DNA from: JAVVTR01 sp036653535
Lineage (GTDB): Bacteria > Bacteroidota > Bacteroidia > Bacteroidales > P3
Reading direction: 5' to 3'
DNA: 64,000 nucleotides
NCBI GenBank assembly: GCA_036653535.1
Contig: JAVVTR010000005.1
Span: 1-64,000, forward strand
The notes below the pieces were generated by a model. It saw only the letters and a program-made list of their open reading frames with translations, did no database searches and was not told the DNA's origin. The translations under genes were made by a program, and so were the position numbers. Positions 16,723 through 25,839 of the stretch are shown here, piece by piece (position 1 is the first letter of the stretch; every line of letters starts with the position of its first letter).

Positions 16723-17898
16723 CACGCCTGGTAATTTTTTCCCTTCTAAATACTCCAACATTGCGCCTCCTCCCGTAGAAATATAACTCATCCCTTTAGA
16801 CAAACCCAATTTATTCACAGCGGCCACCGAATCGCCACCTCCAACGGCAGAATAAGCTCCTTTGGCCGTTGCTTCCCCAATACATTTTCCTATTTGCAAA
16901 GTACCATCACTAAATTTTTCCATTTCAAAAACGCCCAAAGGACCATTCCATAAAATAGACTTAGAGGCGAGTATAATATCTTTAAATTCCACTATAGCTT
17001 TCGGACCTATATCCATCCCCATCCAAGACTCTGGAATGTTGATAGAGTCTACGTCTTTACTTTGCGCATGGGCATCAAACTTATCGGCACAAACGGTGTC
17101 TACCGGCAAAATTAATTGCACTTTTTTCACCTTAAACTCCGCTATAATATCCTTGGCAAGTTCCAACTTATCTTCCTCGCACAAAGACTTTCCAATATTT
17201 CCTCCCAGGGCCTTAATAAACGTATATGCCATGCCTCCACCAATAATCATAGCATCCACTTTATTGACCAAATTTTTTATTACATCTATTTTGCTAGAAA
17301 CTTTAGCCCCCCCAATAATAGCAGTAAAAGGATGTGGAGCATGATGCAACAATTTCTCTAAATTAATAATTTCATGCGCCATTAATAAACCAAAATATTT
17401 ATCTTTTGGAAAAAATTCTGCAATAATCGCAGTAGAAGCATGTGCTCTATGAGCAGAACCAAAGGCATCATTAACATAAGCATCTCCAAGGGAAGCCAAA
17501 TATTGGGCAAAAGATCTATCCCCTTTCGTTTCCCCCTTTACAAATCTTAAGTTTTCTAACAATAGAATTTCTCCTTTTTTTAATTCTTTTGCCATTTTTA
17601 CCGTTTTTTCGGTAAATACATCCGAACAAAAAAGTACAGGACGATTTAATAATTTAGATAAATGCTCTGCCACTGGAGCGAGAGAGAAATCTGCTTCCCA
17701 TCCATTAGCGGATGGACGACCTAAATGCGACATTAAAATTAGAGATGCTCCATCCTCCAAAAGTTTTTTTATTGTAGGTAAACATTCTTTGATACGAGTA
17801 TCGTCTGTAATATTTTTTTGCGCATCCAAGGGAACATTAAAATCGCAACGAACCAATACTTTTTTACCTTCAAATTGACCGTCTTCTATTGTTTTCAT
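16705..17898 (-). CDS. pgk: Phosphoglycerate kinase
   Basis: A 397-residue monomeric glycolytic enzyme; transfers phosphate between 1,3-bisphosphoglycerate and ADP. It has VRCDFNVPLD near the N-terminus, MSHLGRPSA, the LLLENLRF and DAFGSAHRAHAST segments, and the C-terminal nucleotide site GGGDSVAAV followed by STGGGAMLEYLEG. Length is normal. It lies 37 bp downstream of glmM on the same strand, likely in one transcript with folD and glmM. Confidence 0.97.
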   Translation of the reverse strand: MKTIEDGQFEGKKVLVRCDFNVPLDAQKNITDDTRIKECLPTIKKLLEDGASLILMSHLGRPSANGWEADFSLAPVAEHLSKLLNRPVLFCSDVFTEKTVKMAKELKKGEILLLENLRFVKGETKGDRSFAQYLASLGDAYVNDAFGSAHRAHASTAIIAEFFPKDKYFGLLMAHEIINLEKLLHHAPHPFTAIIGGAKVSSKIDVIKNLVNKVDAMIIGGGMAYTFIKALGGNIGKSLCEEDKLELAKDIIAEFKVKKVQLILPVDTVCADKFDAHAQSKDVDSINIPESWMGMDIGPKAIVEFKDIILASKSILWNGPLGVFEMEKFSDGTLQIGKCIGEATAKGAYSAVGGGDSVAAVNKLGLSKGMSYISTGGGAMLEYLEGKKLPGVEAILA

Positions 17899-17935
17899 CT
17901 CTTTATTTTTTTATATAAACTCTCTTTGCTAACTT

Positions 17936-19348
17936 CTACTTCATTTTTTTAATTTCCGAAATAATTTTACCAGCCAAACATTCTGCTTTTTCTTTGGTAT
18001 TACTTTCGGCATATACTCTAAGTATAGGCTCTGTGTTTGATTTTCTCAACTGCACCCATTCTTTCTCTTTCTCAAATTCAATTTTCACCCCATCTATATC
18101 CGAGACTTTTTCCTCCCGGTATTTCTCTTGTATAGTATGTAAAATAGAATTTACATCTACTTGGGAAGAAATACTTATTTTATTTTTGGATATAAAATAA
18201 TTGGGTAAAGAAGCCCGTAAATCCGACATGTTTTTTATCCCATTTTCTTTTTTGTGCGCAAAATAAGTAAGAAATAAAGCCGTTCCCACCAAAGCATCTC
18301 TTCCATAATGCAATTCTGGATAAATAACACCTCCATTCCCTTCACCACCTATAACAGCATGCTTGGCCTTCATCTCTGTTACCACATGAACCTCTCCAAC
18401 CGCTGCAGAAGAATAAGAACAATTCCATTTTTCACTTATATCTTTCAACGCTCGAGAAGACGACATATTCGATACAGTAGGTCCCTTTTCTTTAGAAAGG
18501 ATATAATCAGCCACCGATACCAAAGTATATTCTTCTCCAAACATTTTTCCATTTTCACACACAAAAGCCAAACGATCTACATCCGGATCTACAGAAATAC
18601 CTAAATCTGCTCCATTTTTTAATACAGATAAGGAAAGATCTTTTAAATGATCTGGTAGGGGTTCTGGATTATGTGCAAATACACCGGTAGGTTCCGTATA
18701 CAATTCTATAATTTTACTCACTCCCAAAGCTTTCAATAAAAGAGGAATAGCAATACCTCCAGTAGAATTAATACCATCTACTACAACCGTAAAATTAGCC
18801 CGTCTAATAGCCTCCACCTCTACCCTCTTTAAGTCAAGTACCTTGTTGATATGATACTCTATAGCCTCTGTATCTATAGTAAGGTGCCCCAAATTTGCCA
18901 CTTCGGCAAATTTTAAATTTCCCGATTCGGAAAGCGCAATAACTTCTTCTCCTTGTTCGGCACTAATAAATTCTCCATTCTCATCCAACAATTTTAAAGC
19001 ATTCCATTCCATTGGATTGTGACTGGCTGTAATAATAATACCTCCCTGTGCTTTATGCCGTAAAACAGCCATCTCCACCGTTGGCGTTGTAGATAATCCC
19101 ACATTAATTACCTCTACCCCCATTCCAAGTAAACTTCCAACGACCAAATGGTCTACCATAGGGCCGGAAATACGTGCATCCCGACCAACAACCATAGTTA
19201 GTTTTCTAAACGCTTTATTTTCCTGTCTTTTTTTCAAAAAGCAAGCAAATGCCGAACTGAATTTTACAACATCCAATGGGGTCAAACTTTCTCCTGCTAA
19301 GCCTCCAATAGTACCTCGGATACCTGATATAGATTTAATTAAGGTCAT
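17936..19348 (-). CDS. glmM: Phosphoglucosamine/phosphohexomutase (GlmM role)
   Basis: A 470-residue alpha-D-phosphohexomutase. TASHNP with phospho-Ser109, the metal loop DPDVDRLAF, the sugar-binding GEGNGGVIYPE and the C-terminal phosphate-binding RKSNTEPILRVYAE are all seen. The GEGNGG sugar loop and the metal loop resemble the archaeal-type GlmM/phosphoglucomutase group rather than the E. coli GlmM subgroup. GlcN-6-P to GlcN-1-P is the likely essential role, feeding the UDP-GlcNAc used by the cell-wall and Wbp enzymes; activity on mannose or glucose phosphates cannot be excluded. The folD stop overlaps this start by 1 nt (TAATG). Confidence 0.85.
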   Translation of the reverse strand: MTLIKSISGIRGTIGGLAGESLTPLDVVKFSSAFACFLKKRQENKAFRKLTMVVGRDARISGPMVDHLVVGSLLGMGVEVINVGLSTTPTVEMAVLRHKAQGGIIITASHNPMEWNALKLLDENGEFISAEQGEEVIALSESGNLKFAEVANLGHLTIDTEAIEYHINKVLDLKRVEVEAIRRANFTVVVDGINSTGGIAIPLLLKALGVSKIIELYTEPTGVFAHNPEPLPDHLKDLSLSVLKNGADLGISVDPDVDRLAFVCENGKMFGEEYTLVSVADYILSKEKGPTVSNMSSSRALKDISEKWNCSYSSAAVGEVHVVTEMKAKHAVIGGEGNGGVIYPELHYGRDALVGTALFLTYFAHKKENGIKNMSDLRASLPNYFISKNKISISSQVDVNSILHTIQEKYREEKVSDIDGVKIEFEKEKEWVQLRKSNTEPILRVYAESNTKEKAECLAGKIISEIKKMK

Positions 19349-20238
19349 TATTTTTTATCTTTTTCGATATTTGCATGATAAGCTTTCATCGTATTTAAAA
19401 GCAAAGCCGCAATAGTCATAGGACCTACCCCTCCCGGAACCGGTGTAATACGACTACATTTTTCAACTACTTCTTTATAATTTACATCTCCCATTAAGCG
19501 AAAGCCTGTCTTTTTAGTACTATCTTCCACCCGATGAATACCAACATCAATTACCACAGCCCCTTCTTTAACCATATCTGCAGTTACAAATTCCGGTTTA
19601 CCAATGGCAGCAATCAAAATATCTGCATTACGCGTTATGGCCTTTATGTTTTCTGTTTTACTATGGCAAATAGTAACCGTAGCATTAGCATGTTCTTTAT
19701 TTTTCGACATCAACAATGCTATGGGGGTTCCAACTATATTACTGCGACCTAATACTACACAATTTTTACCCTTAGTTTCTATTCCAGAGCGTTTAATTAA
19801 TTCCATAATGCCCATAGGAGTAGCCGGAACCAAAGTGGGCTCCCCTAAAGCTAAACGCCCCATATTCATAGGGTGAAAACCATCAATATCTTTTGCAGGG
19901 TCTATAGATGCTATAATTTTATTTACATCCATTTCTTTAGGCAAGGGAAGTTGAACAATAAAACCGTCTACTTCCGGATCTTTATTCAAAAATGCAATAA
20001 CATCTAAAAGTTCTTGTTCGGTCATATTTTCTCCATAACGATACACAGAGGAAGTAATTCCAACCAACTGGCAATTTTTTTCCTTACTCGCCACATAGGT
20101 TTCGCTTGCCCCATCATGTCCCACAATTACAGCAACCATGTGAGGTGGACGTTTCCCTGCATCTATAATAGCAGATACCTCTTTCGCAATTTCTTTTTTT
20201 ATCGTTTCACTGATGCCTTTTCCATCTATAATTTTCAT
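19348..20238 (-). CDS. folD: Bifunctional methylenetetrahydrofolate dehydrogenase/cyclohydrolase FolD
   Basis: A 296-residue one-carbon enzyme. YVASKEKNCQLVGI holds the catalytic Lys of the YxxxK motif, and VDGFIVQLPLP, DIDGFHPMN, the NADP-binding VVLGRSNIVGTP and the C-terminal ITPVPGGVGPMTIA are all conserved. It interconverts methylene-, methenyl- and formyl-tetrahydrofolate. It sits 115 bp downstream of ffh and overlaps glmM by 1 nt, so translational coupling to glmM is likely. Confidence 0.97.
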   Translation of the reverse strand: MKIIDGKGISETIKKEIAKEVSAIIDAGKRPPHMVAVIVGHDGASETYVASKEKNCQLVGITSSVYRYGENMTEQELLDVIAFLNKDPEVDGFIVQLPLPKEMDVNKIIASIDPAKDIDGFHPMNMGRLALGEPTLVPATPMGIMELIKRSGIETKGKNCVVLGRSNIVGTPIALLMSKNKEHANATVTICHSKTENIKAITRNADILIAAIGKPEFVTADMVKEGAVVIDVGIHRVEDSTKKTGFRLMGDVNYKEVVEKCSRITPVPGGVGPMTIAALLLNTMKAYHANIEKDKK

Positions 20239-20353
20239 TGTAAATAAAATTTAATTTACTAATTCTGCAAAATGGATATGGAAAATAAAAAAACATTTAA
20301 AATCCACTCCCGTTTTACAAATCTTAACTTATTTTTAGTATTCGTTTTTCTTT

Positions 20354-21685
20354 CTATCTTTTAGCCTGTTTCATTCTATTCATCATTTGCGCCCCTTTTC
20401 CATTAGACACAGTTTTCATAATTTTCTTTGTATCTTCCAATTGCTTGATTAATTTATTTACCTCCGCAATAGTAGATCCACTGCCATCGGCTATTCTTTT
20501 TCGGCGGGAACCATCTAAAGCCATAGGATGAGCCCGTTCATAAGGAGTCATGGAAAGAATCATAGCCTCGACCTGTTTAAAAGCATCATCCTCTATATCC
20601 ACATTTTTCATTGCTTTTCCAACTCCGGGAATCATGCCCATTAAATCCTTAATGTTCCCCATTTTTTTTATCTGCTGTATTTGGCTATAAAAATCATCAA
20701 AATTAAAATCGTTATTTCTGAATTTTTTTTGCAACTTCCGAGCCGACTCTTCATCGTACTGTTCCTGGGCTTTCTCTACTAAAGAAACAATATCCCCCAT
20801 TCCCAAAATACGATCCGCCATACGAGAAGGATAAAAAACATCCAAGGCCTCCATTTTTTCACCAACTCCCACAAATTTCACAGGAACTTCTACTACCGAA
20901 CGTATGGTCAAAGCCGCCCCGCCTCGAGTATCCCCATCCAATTTAGTAAGGATTACGCCCTCGTAATGCAATTTATCATAAAAGGCTTTCGCTGTATTGA
21001 CCGCATCCTGTCCTGTCATAGAATCCACTACAAATAAAGTTTCCTGTGGATGAACGGCTTCCTTTATATTGCCAATCTCCTCCATCATCGCCTCATCTAC
21101 AGCCAAACGCCCTGCCGTATCTACAATAATTACACTATATCCATTTTCTTTCGCATGTTTAACTGCCTTCTGCGCTATTTTTACTGGATTTTTTTCTTCC
21201 AAATCGGCAAAAACATCTACCCCTATCTGCAATCCCAAAGCTTGCAACTGATCAATAGCTGCGGGTCTATAAACATCACAAGCCACCAATAATGGCTTTT
21301 TATTTTTCTTATTTTTTAGGAAATAGGCCAATTTAGCGGAATGTGTCGTTTTACCAGAGCCCTGTAAACCTGCCATCAAAATTACCGTTGGATTTATCTG
21401 CAAGTTTAATTCCGAGGCACTTTCGCCCATTAATAGCGCTAACTCATCGTGCACCAATTTCACCATCATCTGCCCAGGCGAAACAGAAGTAAGCACATTC
21501 ATTCCTAATGCTTTTTCCTTAACCTTATCGGTAAATTGCTTGGCTATTTTAAAACTAACGTCTGCATCCAATAAAGCTTTCCTAACTTCTTTTAAAGTTT
21601 CGGCTACATTAATCTCCGTAATTTTACCCTGTCCTTTAAGAACTTTAAATGCCCTATCTAATTTATCGGATAGATTCTCAAACAT
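20354..21685 (-). CDS. ffh: Signal recognition particle protein Ffh (SRP54)
   Basis: A 443-residue SRP GTPase. The N-terminal helical domain (1-90) is followed by the G domain with P-loop GLQGSGKTTHSAKLA, DVYRPAAIDQL, DTAGRLAVDE and TKLDGDTRGGA. The Met-rich M domain (about 300-443) binds 4.5S RNA and signal sequences. It targets inner-membrane proteins co-translationally. The usual third Thr after GKT is His here (GKTTH). The 4.5S RNA gene is not in the window as far as I can see. Confidence 0.97.
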   Translation of the reverse strand: MFENLSDKLDRAFKVLKGQGKITEINVAETLKEVRKALLDADVSFKIAKQFTDKVKEKALGMNVLTSVSPGQMMVKLVHDELALLMGESASELNLQINPTVILMAGLQGSGKTTHSAKLAYFLKNKKNKKPLLVACDVYRPAAIDQLQALGLQIGVDVFADLEEKNPVKIAQKAVKHAKENGYSVIIVDTAGRLAVDEAMMEEIGNIKEAVHPQETLFVVDSMTGQDAVNTAKAFYDKLHYEGVILTKLDGDTRGGAALTIRSVVEVPVKFVGVGEKMEALDVFYPSRMADRILGMGDIVSLVEKAQEQYDEESARKLQKKFRNNDFNFDDFYSQIQQIKKMGNIKDLMGMIPGVGKAMKNVDIEDDAFKQVEAMILSMTPYERAHPMALDGSRRKRIADGSGSTIAEVNKLIKQLEDTKKIMKTVSNGKGAQMMNRMKQAKR

Positions 21686-22008
21686 AACTATTTTTCCTTT
21701 TTAGTGATATAAAATTTCAACATTTTCTCTCTTTTAGTCTCTTTCAAAACCAAGACCAATACAAAAGACCGGTACCCATCTCGTTCTACTTTGTATCTAT
21801 TAGTATGTCAAACCTTATCTCTACAATTATACAACTATAATACCACAAATTTTGGCAAATTTACAGTTTTTTTAAGAAACTCTCTAAGACGGCTCTCTAA
21901 ATTTGTTAACGAAATAGTGTTATGAGTTATTTTTCGTACTTTTGTAACTTCTTTTTTACCATAAAAGGATAATTAGTGAATTACTAACCAGTAAGAATAA
22001 AACATATT
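21686..22008. other. Divergent intergenic region between ffh and the DUF4831-like gene
   Basis: A 323-bp AT-rich spacer. A rightward -7 box TACTTTTG lies at 21937-21944. A leftward TAAATTTG (21856-21863) could serve ffh but has no matching -33 box and would give a leader of about 165 nt. No hairpin or open frame stands out. Confidence 0.4.
21937..21944 (+). promoter_or_regulatory. Candidate -7 box of the DUF4831-like gene
   Basis: TACTTTTG matches TAnnTTTG about 65 nt before the ATG at 22009. The nearest TTTG upstream (21902-21905) is too far (31 nt), so the -33 box is weak. Confidence 0.35.
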
Positions 22009-23226
22009 ATGAATATTCTAAAAACAGCGTTCTTTGCCGCTATGTTTTTATCCACCTCTTTATTTTGTACAGAAAACCTTTTCGCTCAATACAATGTTGT
22101 ATCGATAAAAGCACTCCCGGAAAAACCTCTTCCCAAAGGGGTGTTTTACACCCTGCCTCAGAATGGAATCAAAATACAAATCACCATACAAAAAACCAAT
22201 TTTCATAAAGGAGTTTACGGAGATTATGCTTCTACCTTACTTGGGCTAAATGGTATCCTTAGCACTAATAGCCTTTACGAAATAAAAAGTATAGAATTAA
22301 CTAATTTTTCCTTACCCGATCCGGAACAAATTTTTTATATTTATGCTCCCTCCGCCTCTTTTCCAAAACTACATCTACTCAACAATGGTATTTTACAAAG
22401 TGTCAATAGCAATCGTCCTCCAAAAGGCAACCGTAAAATTTGGGAAAAAAGTCCACTTTACGATCCGAGTAAATCCTCACAAAGCACGTCCTTGACCACC
22501 ATAAATTCTACTACTCCTTTGGCCGATTTAAATATATATCAACATTACGATACTATCATTAAGCAGGAAAAAAAAGATTCGCTTACTATTATTAAAATAA
22601 TAACGCCCCGCATAGAAGAAAAAAGTTCTTCTCAAAAAGCCAAAGATATGGCTAATCTAATTTTAGAAAGTCAAAAAAATAGAGCAGATTTGGTTTCCGG
22701 ACTACAAGAGGTAAATTATCCAGCAGAAACCATAAAATTCATGTACGATCAGTTACAGAAAGCGGAAAAAGAATATATGGATTGTTTTGTAGGACATATA
22801 GATCAAGAAGAATTAGTTTATGAATTTGAAATTATGCCCGACTCGGCTCACTCCTACCCTTTAGCCCTATTTACACATACGGAAGGTCTTCAGGCCTATG
22901 ACTCCAATTTACTGAATGCAAACAATACGTCTTCCATTATTTCTTTAGAATTAGAAATACTTCCATCCATAGGATCTGCCAGTAAAATTTTTGAGCAAAA
23001 TGGTGTAGATAATCGTATTCCAAAAGGCATCTATTACCGGCAAGCGCAAGAAGTAAAAGCCTCTTTATCTTACGAAAATAAAAAAATAGCAAGCACCAAT
23101 TTGTTTGTAGCCCAATGGGGTGAAACCCTATCTTTGCCGGTGCTCAAAGAGCATGTAATTATTTTAAATTCCACCAATGGAAACCTTATTTACATGGGAA
23201 AAAACGATAAGGATATGAAACCCTAA
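22009..23226 (+). CDS. Secreted DUF4831-like protein
   Basis: A 405-residue protein with an N-terminal signal peptide (hydrophobic residues about 7-25, cleavage likely after LFA). The mature part alternates beta-rich segments: FYTLPQNGIKIQITIQ, the motif KGVYGDYASTLLGL, and a later YYRQAQEVKASLSY. That layout matches DUF4831, a periplasmic or outer-surface family confined largely to Bacteroidota and without known function. The middle (residues ~195-270) is charged and helical. It is monocistronic. I assign the family from memory of its pattern, not a search. Confidence 0.7.
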   Translation: MNILKTAFFAAMFLSTSLFCTENLFAQYNVVSIKALPEKPLPKGVFYTLPQNGIKIQITIQKTNFHKGVYGDYASTLLGLNGILSTNSLYEIKSIELTNFSLPDPEQIFYIYAPSASFPKLHLLNNGILQSVNSNRPPKGNRKIWEKSPLYDPSKSSQSTSLTTINSTTPLADLNIYQHYDTIIKQEKKDSLTIIKIITPRIEEKSSSQKAKDMANLILESQKNRADLVSGLQEVNYPAETIKFMYDQLQKAEKEYMDCFVGHIDQEELVYEFEIMPDSAHSYPLALFTHTEGLQAYDSNLLNANNTSSIISLELEILPSIGSASKIFEQNGVDNRIPKGIYYRQAQEVKASLSYENKKIASTNLFVAQWGETLSLPVLKEHVIILNSTNGNLIYMGKNDKDMKP

Positions 23227-23255
23227 TAAATATTTTTAATTGTCCCTATCACAAC

Positions 23256-23331
23256 GAAACATAGTAGAGTTTACAAAAAAGATTTGCTTAACGCATCTTT
23301 AACGATTAATACCACAGTGAAACATAGTAGA
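23256..23331 (+). repeat. Pair of 13-bp direct repeats upstream of the small basic gene
   Basis: GAAACATAGTAGA occurs at 23256-23268 and again at 23319-23331, with flanking similarity (CACA before, TT after). The centre-to-centre distance is 63 bp, six helical turns. They lie 40-115 bp before the ATG of the following gene and could be operator sites. Confidence 0.6.
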
Positions 23332-23369
23332 ATTGACTCATTTTACCGAACTTGTAATTAGCGTTTGTA

Positions 23370-23618
23370 ATGGATAAAGGGAAAAAAAGAAAAAAAAAGA
23401 AAAATTTTCATTCCTATACTTTTGCCATTTCTGATAAAGAAAGAAAGGTATATGAAAAATTTTGTTGTTCCGAAAATATTTCGTTTAATCGGCTCATAAA
23501 ATTGTCTTTGCGACACTATGCCAAAACTTGTATTCTTAGCAAAGATGAGGATGTTTCGCAAAATCAATTGAACCTATTTTCCCCATTAGCCCCTATACAA
23601 ACACATTTGCCATTCTAA
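23370..23618 (+). CDS. Small basic protein, possible ribbon-helix-helix DNA-binding protein
   Basis: An 82-residue protein. A very basic N-terminus (lysine-rich to residue 12) is followed by HSYTFAISDKERKVYEKFC and NISFNRLIKLSLRHYAK. This beta-strand then two-helix pattern looks like a ribbon-helix-helix or MobC-like fold, where the strand (about 13-19) contacts DNA and the second helix dimerises. Codon use resembles its neighbours, and the ATG is preceded by an A/T-rich leader with two direct repeats. I recall similar short proteins in Bacteroidales but cannot name a family. Autoregulation through the upstream repeats is a guess. Confidence 0.55.
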   Translation: MDKGKKRKKKKNFHSYTFAISDKERKVYEKFCCSENISFNRLIKLSLRHYAKTCILSKDEDVSQNQLNLFSPLAPIQTHLPF

Positions 23619-23712
23619 AAAAACGACCCAAAAATTATGCCGTTTTTATAACACATTCCAAATAAGGCGAGTGTCTACATTTCGCTATTCCTAAAAATAA
23701 AAATTCAAACAT

Positions 23713-24531
23713 ATGCAACCCAGTTTTCTAAGTAATCCTAATTCTCTGTTTTTTTTAATAGCCGGACCTTGTGTAATTGAAAATGAAGAAATGCCTTTTC
23801 AAATTGCAGAAGAAATACAAAAAATATGTAACACCCTGCACATTCCTTTTATTTTCAAAGCCTCTTATCAAAAAGCCAACCGTTCCAGCATACATTCCTT
23901 TACCGGTATTGGTAATACCAAAGCCTTGGAAATTCTCGGAAAAATTAGAGAAAAGTATCATTTACCCACCCTTACCGATATACATACAGCGGAAGAAGCC
24001 GAATTGGCAGCTCCCTATGTAGATGTGCTGCAAATTCCAGCTTTTCTCTGTCGTCAAACCGAACTATTACAAGCTGCTGCCAAAACTTCTCGATATGTTA
24101 ACATAAAAAAAGGACAATTTCTTTCCCCGGAATCCATGAAATATGCAGTAGAAAAAGTGAAGGAAAGTAGCCCCTCCAAGGATAATTTCCTTCCCAAAGT
24201 AATGCTCACAGAAAGAGGAACGACCTTTGGTTACCAAGACTTAGTGGTTGATTTTCGTAGTATTCCTATTATGCAAGAAAATCAAGTGCCCGTAATAATG
24301 GATGTTACTCATTCCTTACAACAGCCTAATCAAGCAAACGGCGTTACAGGAGGAGAACCACGCATGATAGAAACTATTGCAAAAGCCGCCATTGCTTGCG
24401 GTGCAGATGGCCTTTTTATAGAGACCCATCCCAATCCTGCCACCGCCTTATCCGATGGCTCAAATATGCTTTCCTTAGAACTACTAGAACCTTTGTTAAG
24501 AAAATTAGTACGGCTACATCAAAGCTTATAA
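23713..24531 (+). CDS. kdsA: 3-deoxy-8-phosphooctulonate synthase
   Basis: A 272-residue TIM-barrel enzyme that condenses arabinose-5-phosphate with phosphoenolpyruvate to KDO-8-phosphate for the lipopolysaccharide core. AGPCVIEN near the N-terminus, FKASYQKANRSS, DVLQIPAFLCRQTELL, NIKKGQFLSPE, LTERGTTFGY and DVTHSLQQPN are all present. Length is typical. Its presence shows an LPS-making outer membrane. It stands alone, facing the next gene with a 4-bp gap. Confidence 0.97.
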   Translation: MQPSFLSNPNSLFFLIAGPCVIENEEMPFQIAEEIQKICNTLHIPFIFKASYQKANRSSIHSFTGIGNTKALEILGKIREKYHLPTLTDIHTAEEAELAAPYVDVLQIPAFLCRQTELLQAAAKTSRYVNIKKGQFLSPESMKYAVEKVKESSPSKDNFLPKVMLTERGTTFGYQDLVVDFRSIPIMQENQVPVIMDVTHSLQQPNQANGVTGGEPRMIETIAKAAIACGADGLFIETHPNPATALSDGSNMLSLELLEPLLRKLVRLHQSL

Positions 24532-24535
24532 ACGC

Positions 24536-25828
24536 CTAAGTTTTCCGCTTTTCTTTTTTAGCGGCAGGAAATAAAATATTATTTAAAATTAATCTATATC
24601 CAGGCGAATGAGGATATAGGTTTAAGTCGGTAGGGGGATCCCCCACAAAATGTTGATAATCTTCCGGATCATGTCCTCCTAAAAAAGTCCATGTTCCCTT
24701 TCCATATTCACCATGAATATAACGAGCCTCTCCCAAAGACTGATTTTCTCCAAGTACCAAAACAGAAGATTTTAATAAATTTTTTCTGAATGCCGTAGTT
24801 TGACCCATAAATCCATGAATTATTTTCTGATGGTTTTGGCAAAGCATTGTTGGAATCCAATCCCATTTAGCCGAAAAATCAAAAAGAGAAAAGAAATCGT
24901 TATTTTCATTTAAGGTCTTCGCCCGTGTATCACTCACGTCTATATCTGAAATTTCGTATAAATAAGGATTCCGCACCAATTTAAAATCTTTAAAAGCAAA
25001 GGTTTTACTATAATCTAAGTGTGATTGTGCATCCACATCCATAGGATCATCATCAAAAGGCACATCACAAATATCTACGCCTTTTGCAGACAAAGCAATA
25101 TCATAACTATCCGGGGCGGAACACATCGCAAATAAAAAGCCTCCTCCTAAAACGAAATCTCGTATTTTTTCCGCTACCGCCAATTTTAATTGGGAACATT
25201 TAGTAAATCCATATTTAGCCGCTCTTTCTTTCGTTGCCGCCACCTCTTGCATATACCACGCTTGCTGTCCATAACCCGCCCAAAATTTACCAAATTGTCC
25301 GGTAAAATCCTCATGATGCAAATGTAACCAATCATACACTGGCAATATTCCTGAAAGAATTTCGTCATCATAAAGTACCTCATAAGGAATTTCGGCATAA
25401 GAAAGGACCAAGGTCACCGCATCGTCCCAAGGTAATTTATTTTTAGGAGAATATACTGCTATGCGAGGAGCCTTTTGCAGACTTACCTCATCCATATTTA
25501 CTTCCGGATCCGATATTTCCTCACGAATGGAAGAAACTTGAGCATCGGAAAGAACCTTAGCCGACACATTCCTTATCAAACACTCTCTTTCTATTTCCTT
25601 ACTATAAGGAAGCAAGAAGCTTCCACCTCTATAATTTAAAAACCAACTAATTTCGCCTCCATTAGATAAAACCCAATAGGCAACCCCATAAGCCTTAAGA
25701 TGGTTAGATTGTTTTTCATCCATAGGAAGCAATAATTGTGCCCCATATAACCTTTCCGCAAACCTCCCCATACATAAGACAAGGAACAAGGATACTATGT
25801 ATGCCCAAATACTTGTTTTGTTTACCAT
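24536..25828 (-). CDS. Bacteroidota-conserved exported protein of unknown function
   Basis: A 430-residue protein with an N-terminal signal or anchor helix (about 8-26). The mature region opens LLLPMDEKQSNHLKAYGVAYW and contains GGSFLLPY, a segment YDWLHLHHEDFTGQFGKFW, the glycine-rich GGGFLFAMCSAPDSYD, and a C-terminal FLGGHDPEDYQHFVGDPP. Similar proteins in databases often carry the label 'asparagine synthetase B', but none of the AsnB motifs (N-terminal catalytic Cys, SGGLDS ATP site) is visible, so I reject that name. The Gly-rich and His/Asp motifs recall class I glutamine amidotransferase or ThuA-like folds; function is unknown. It precedes nothing obvious; dnaB lies 11 bp upstream. Confidence 0.75.
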   Translation of the reverse strand: MVNKTSIWAYIVSLFLVLCMGRFAERLYGAQLLLPMDEKQSNHLKAYGVAYWVLSNGGEISWFLNYRGGSFLLPYSKEIERECLIRNVSAKVLSDAQVSSIREEISDPEVNMDEVSLQKAPRIAVYSPKNKLPWDDAVTLVLSYAEIPYEVLYDDEILSGILPVYDWLHLHHEDFTGQFGKFWAGYGQQAWYMQEVAATKERAAKYGFTKCSQLKLAVAEKIRDFVLGGGFLFAMCSAPDSYDIALSAKGVDICDVPFDDDPMDVDAQSHLDYSKTFAFKDFKLVRNPYLYEISDIDVSDTRAKTLNENNDFFSLFDFSAKWDWIPTMLCQNHQKIIHGFMGQTTAFRKNLLKSSVLVLGENQSLGEARYIHGEYGKGTWTFLGGHDPEDYQHFVGDPPTDLNLYPHSPGYRLILNNILFPAAKKEKRKT

Positions 25829-25839
25829 TTTAAAACCAT

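Noticed and set aside
16862..17344. 160-codon rightward open frame inside pgk
   Set aside because: It is the antisense shadow of a highly conserved enzyme; its translation is Ser/Ile-rich with no motif.
24536..25828. Name 'asparagine synthetase B'
   Set aside because: No N-terminal catalytic Cys and no SGGLDS pyrophosphatase motif; the protein is exported.
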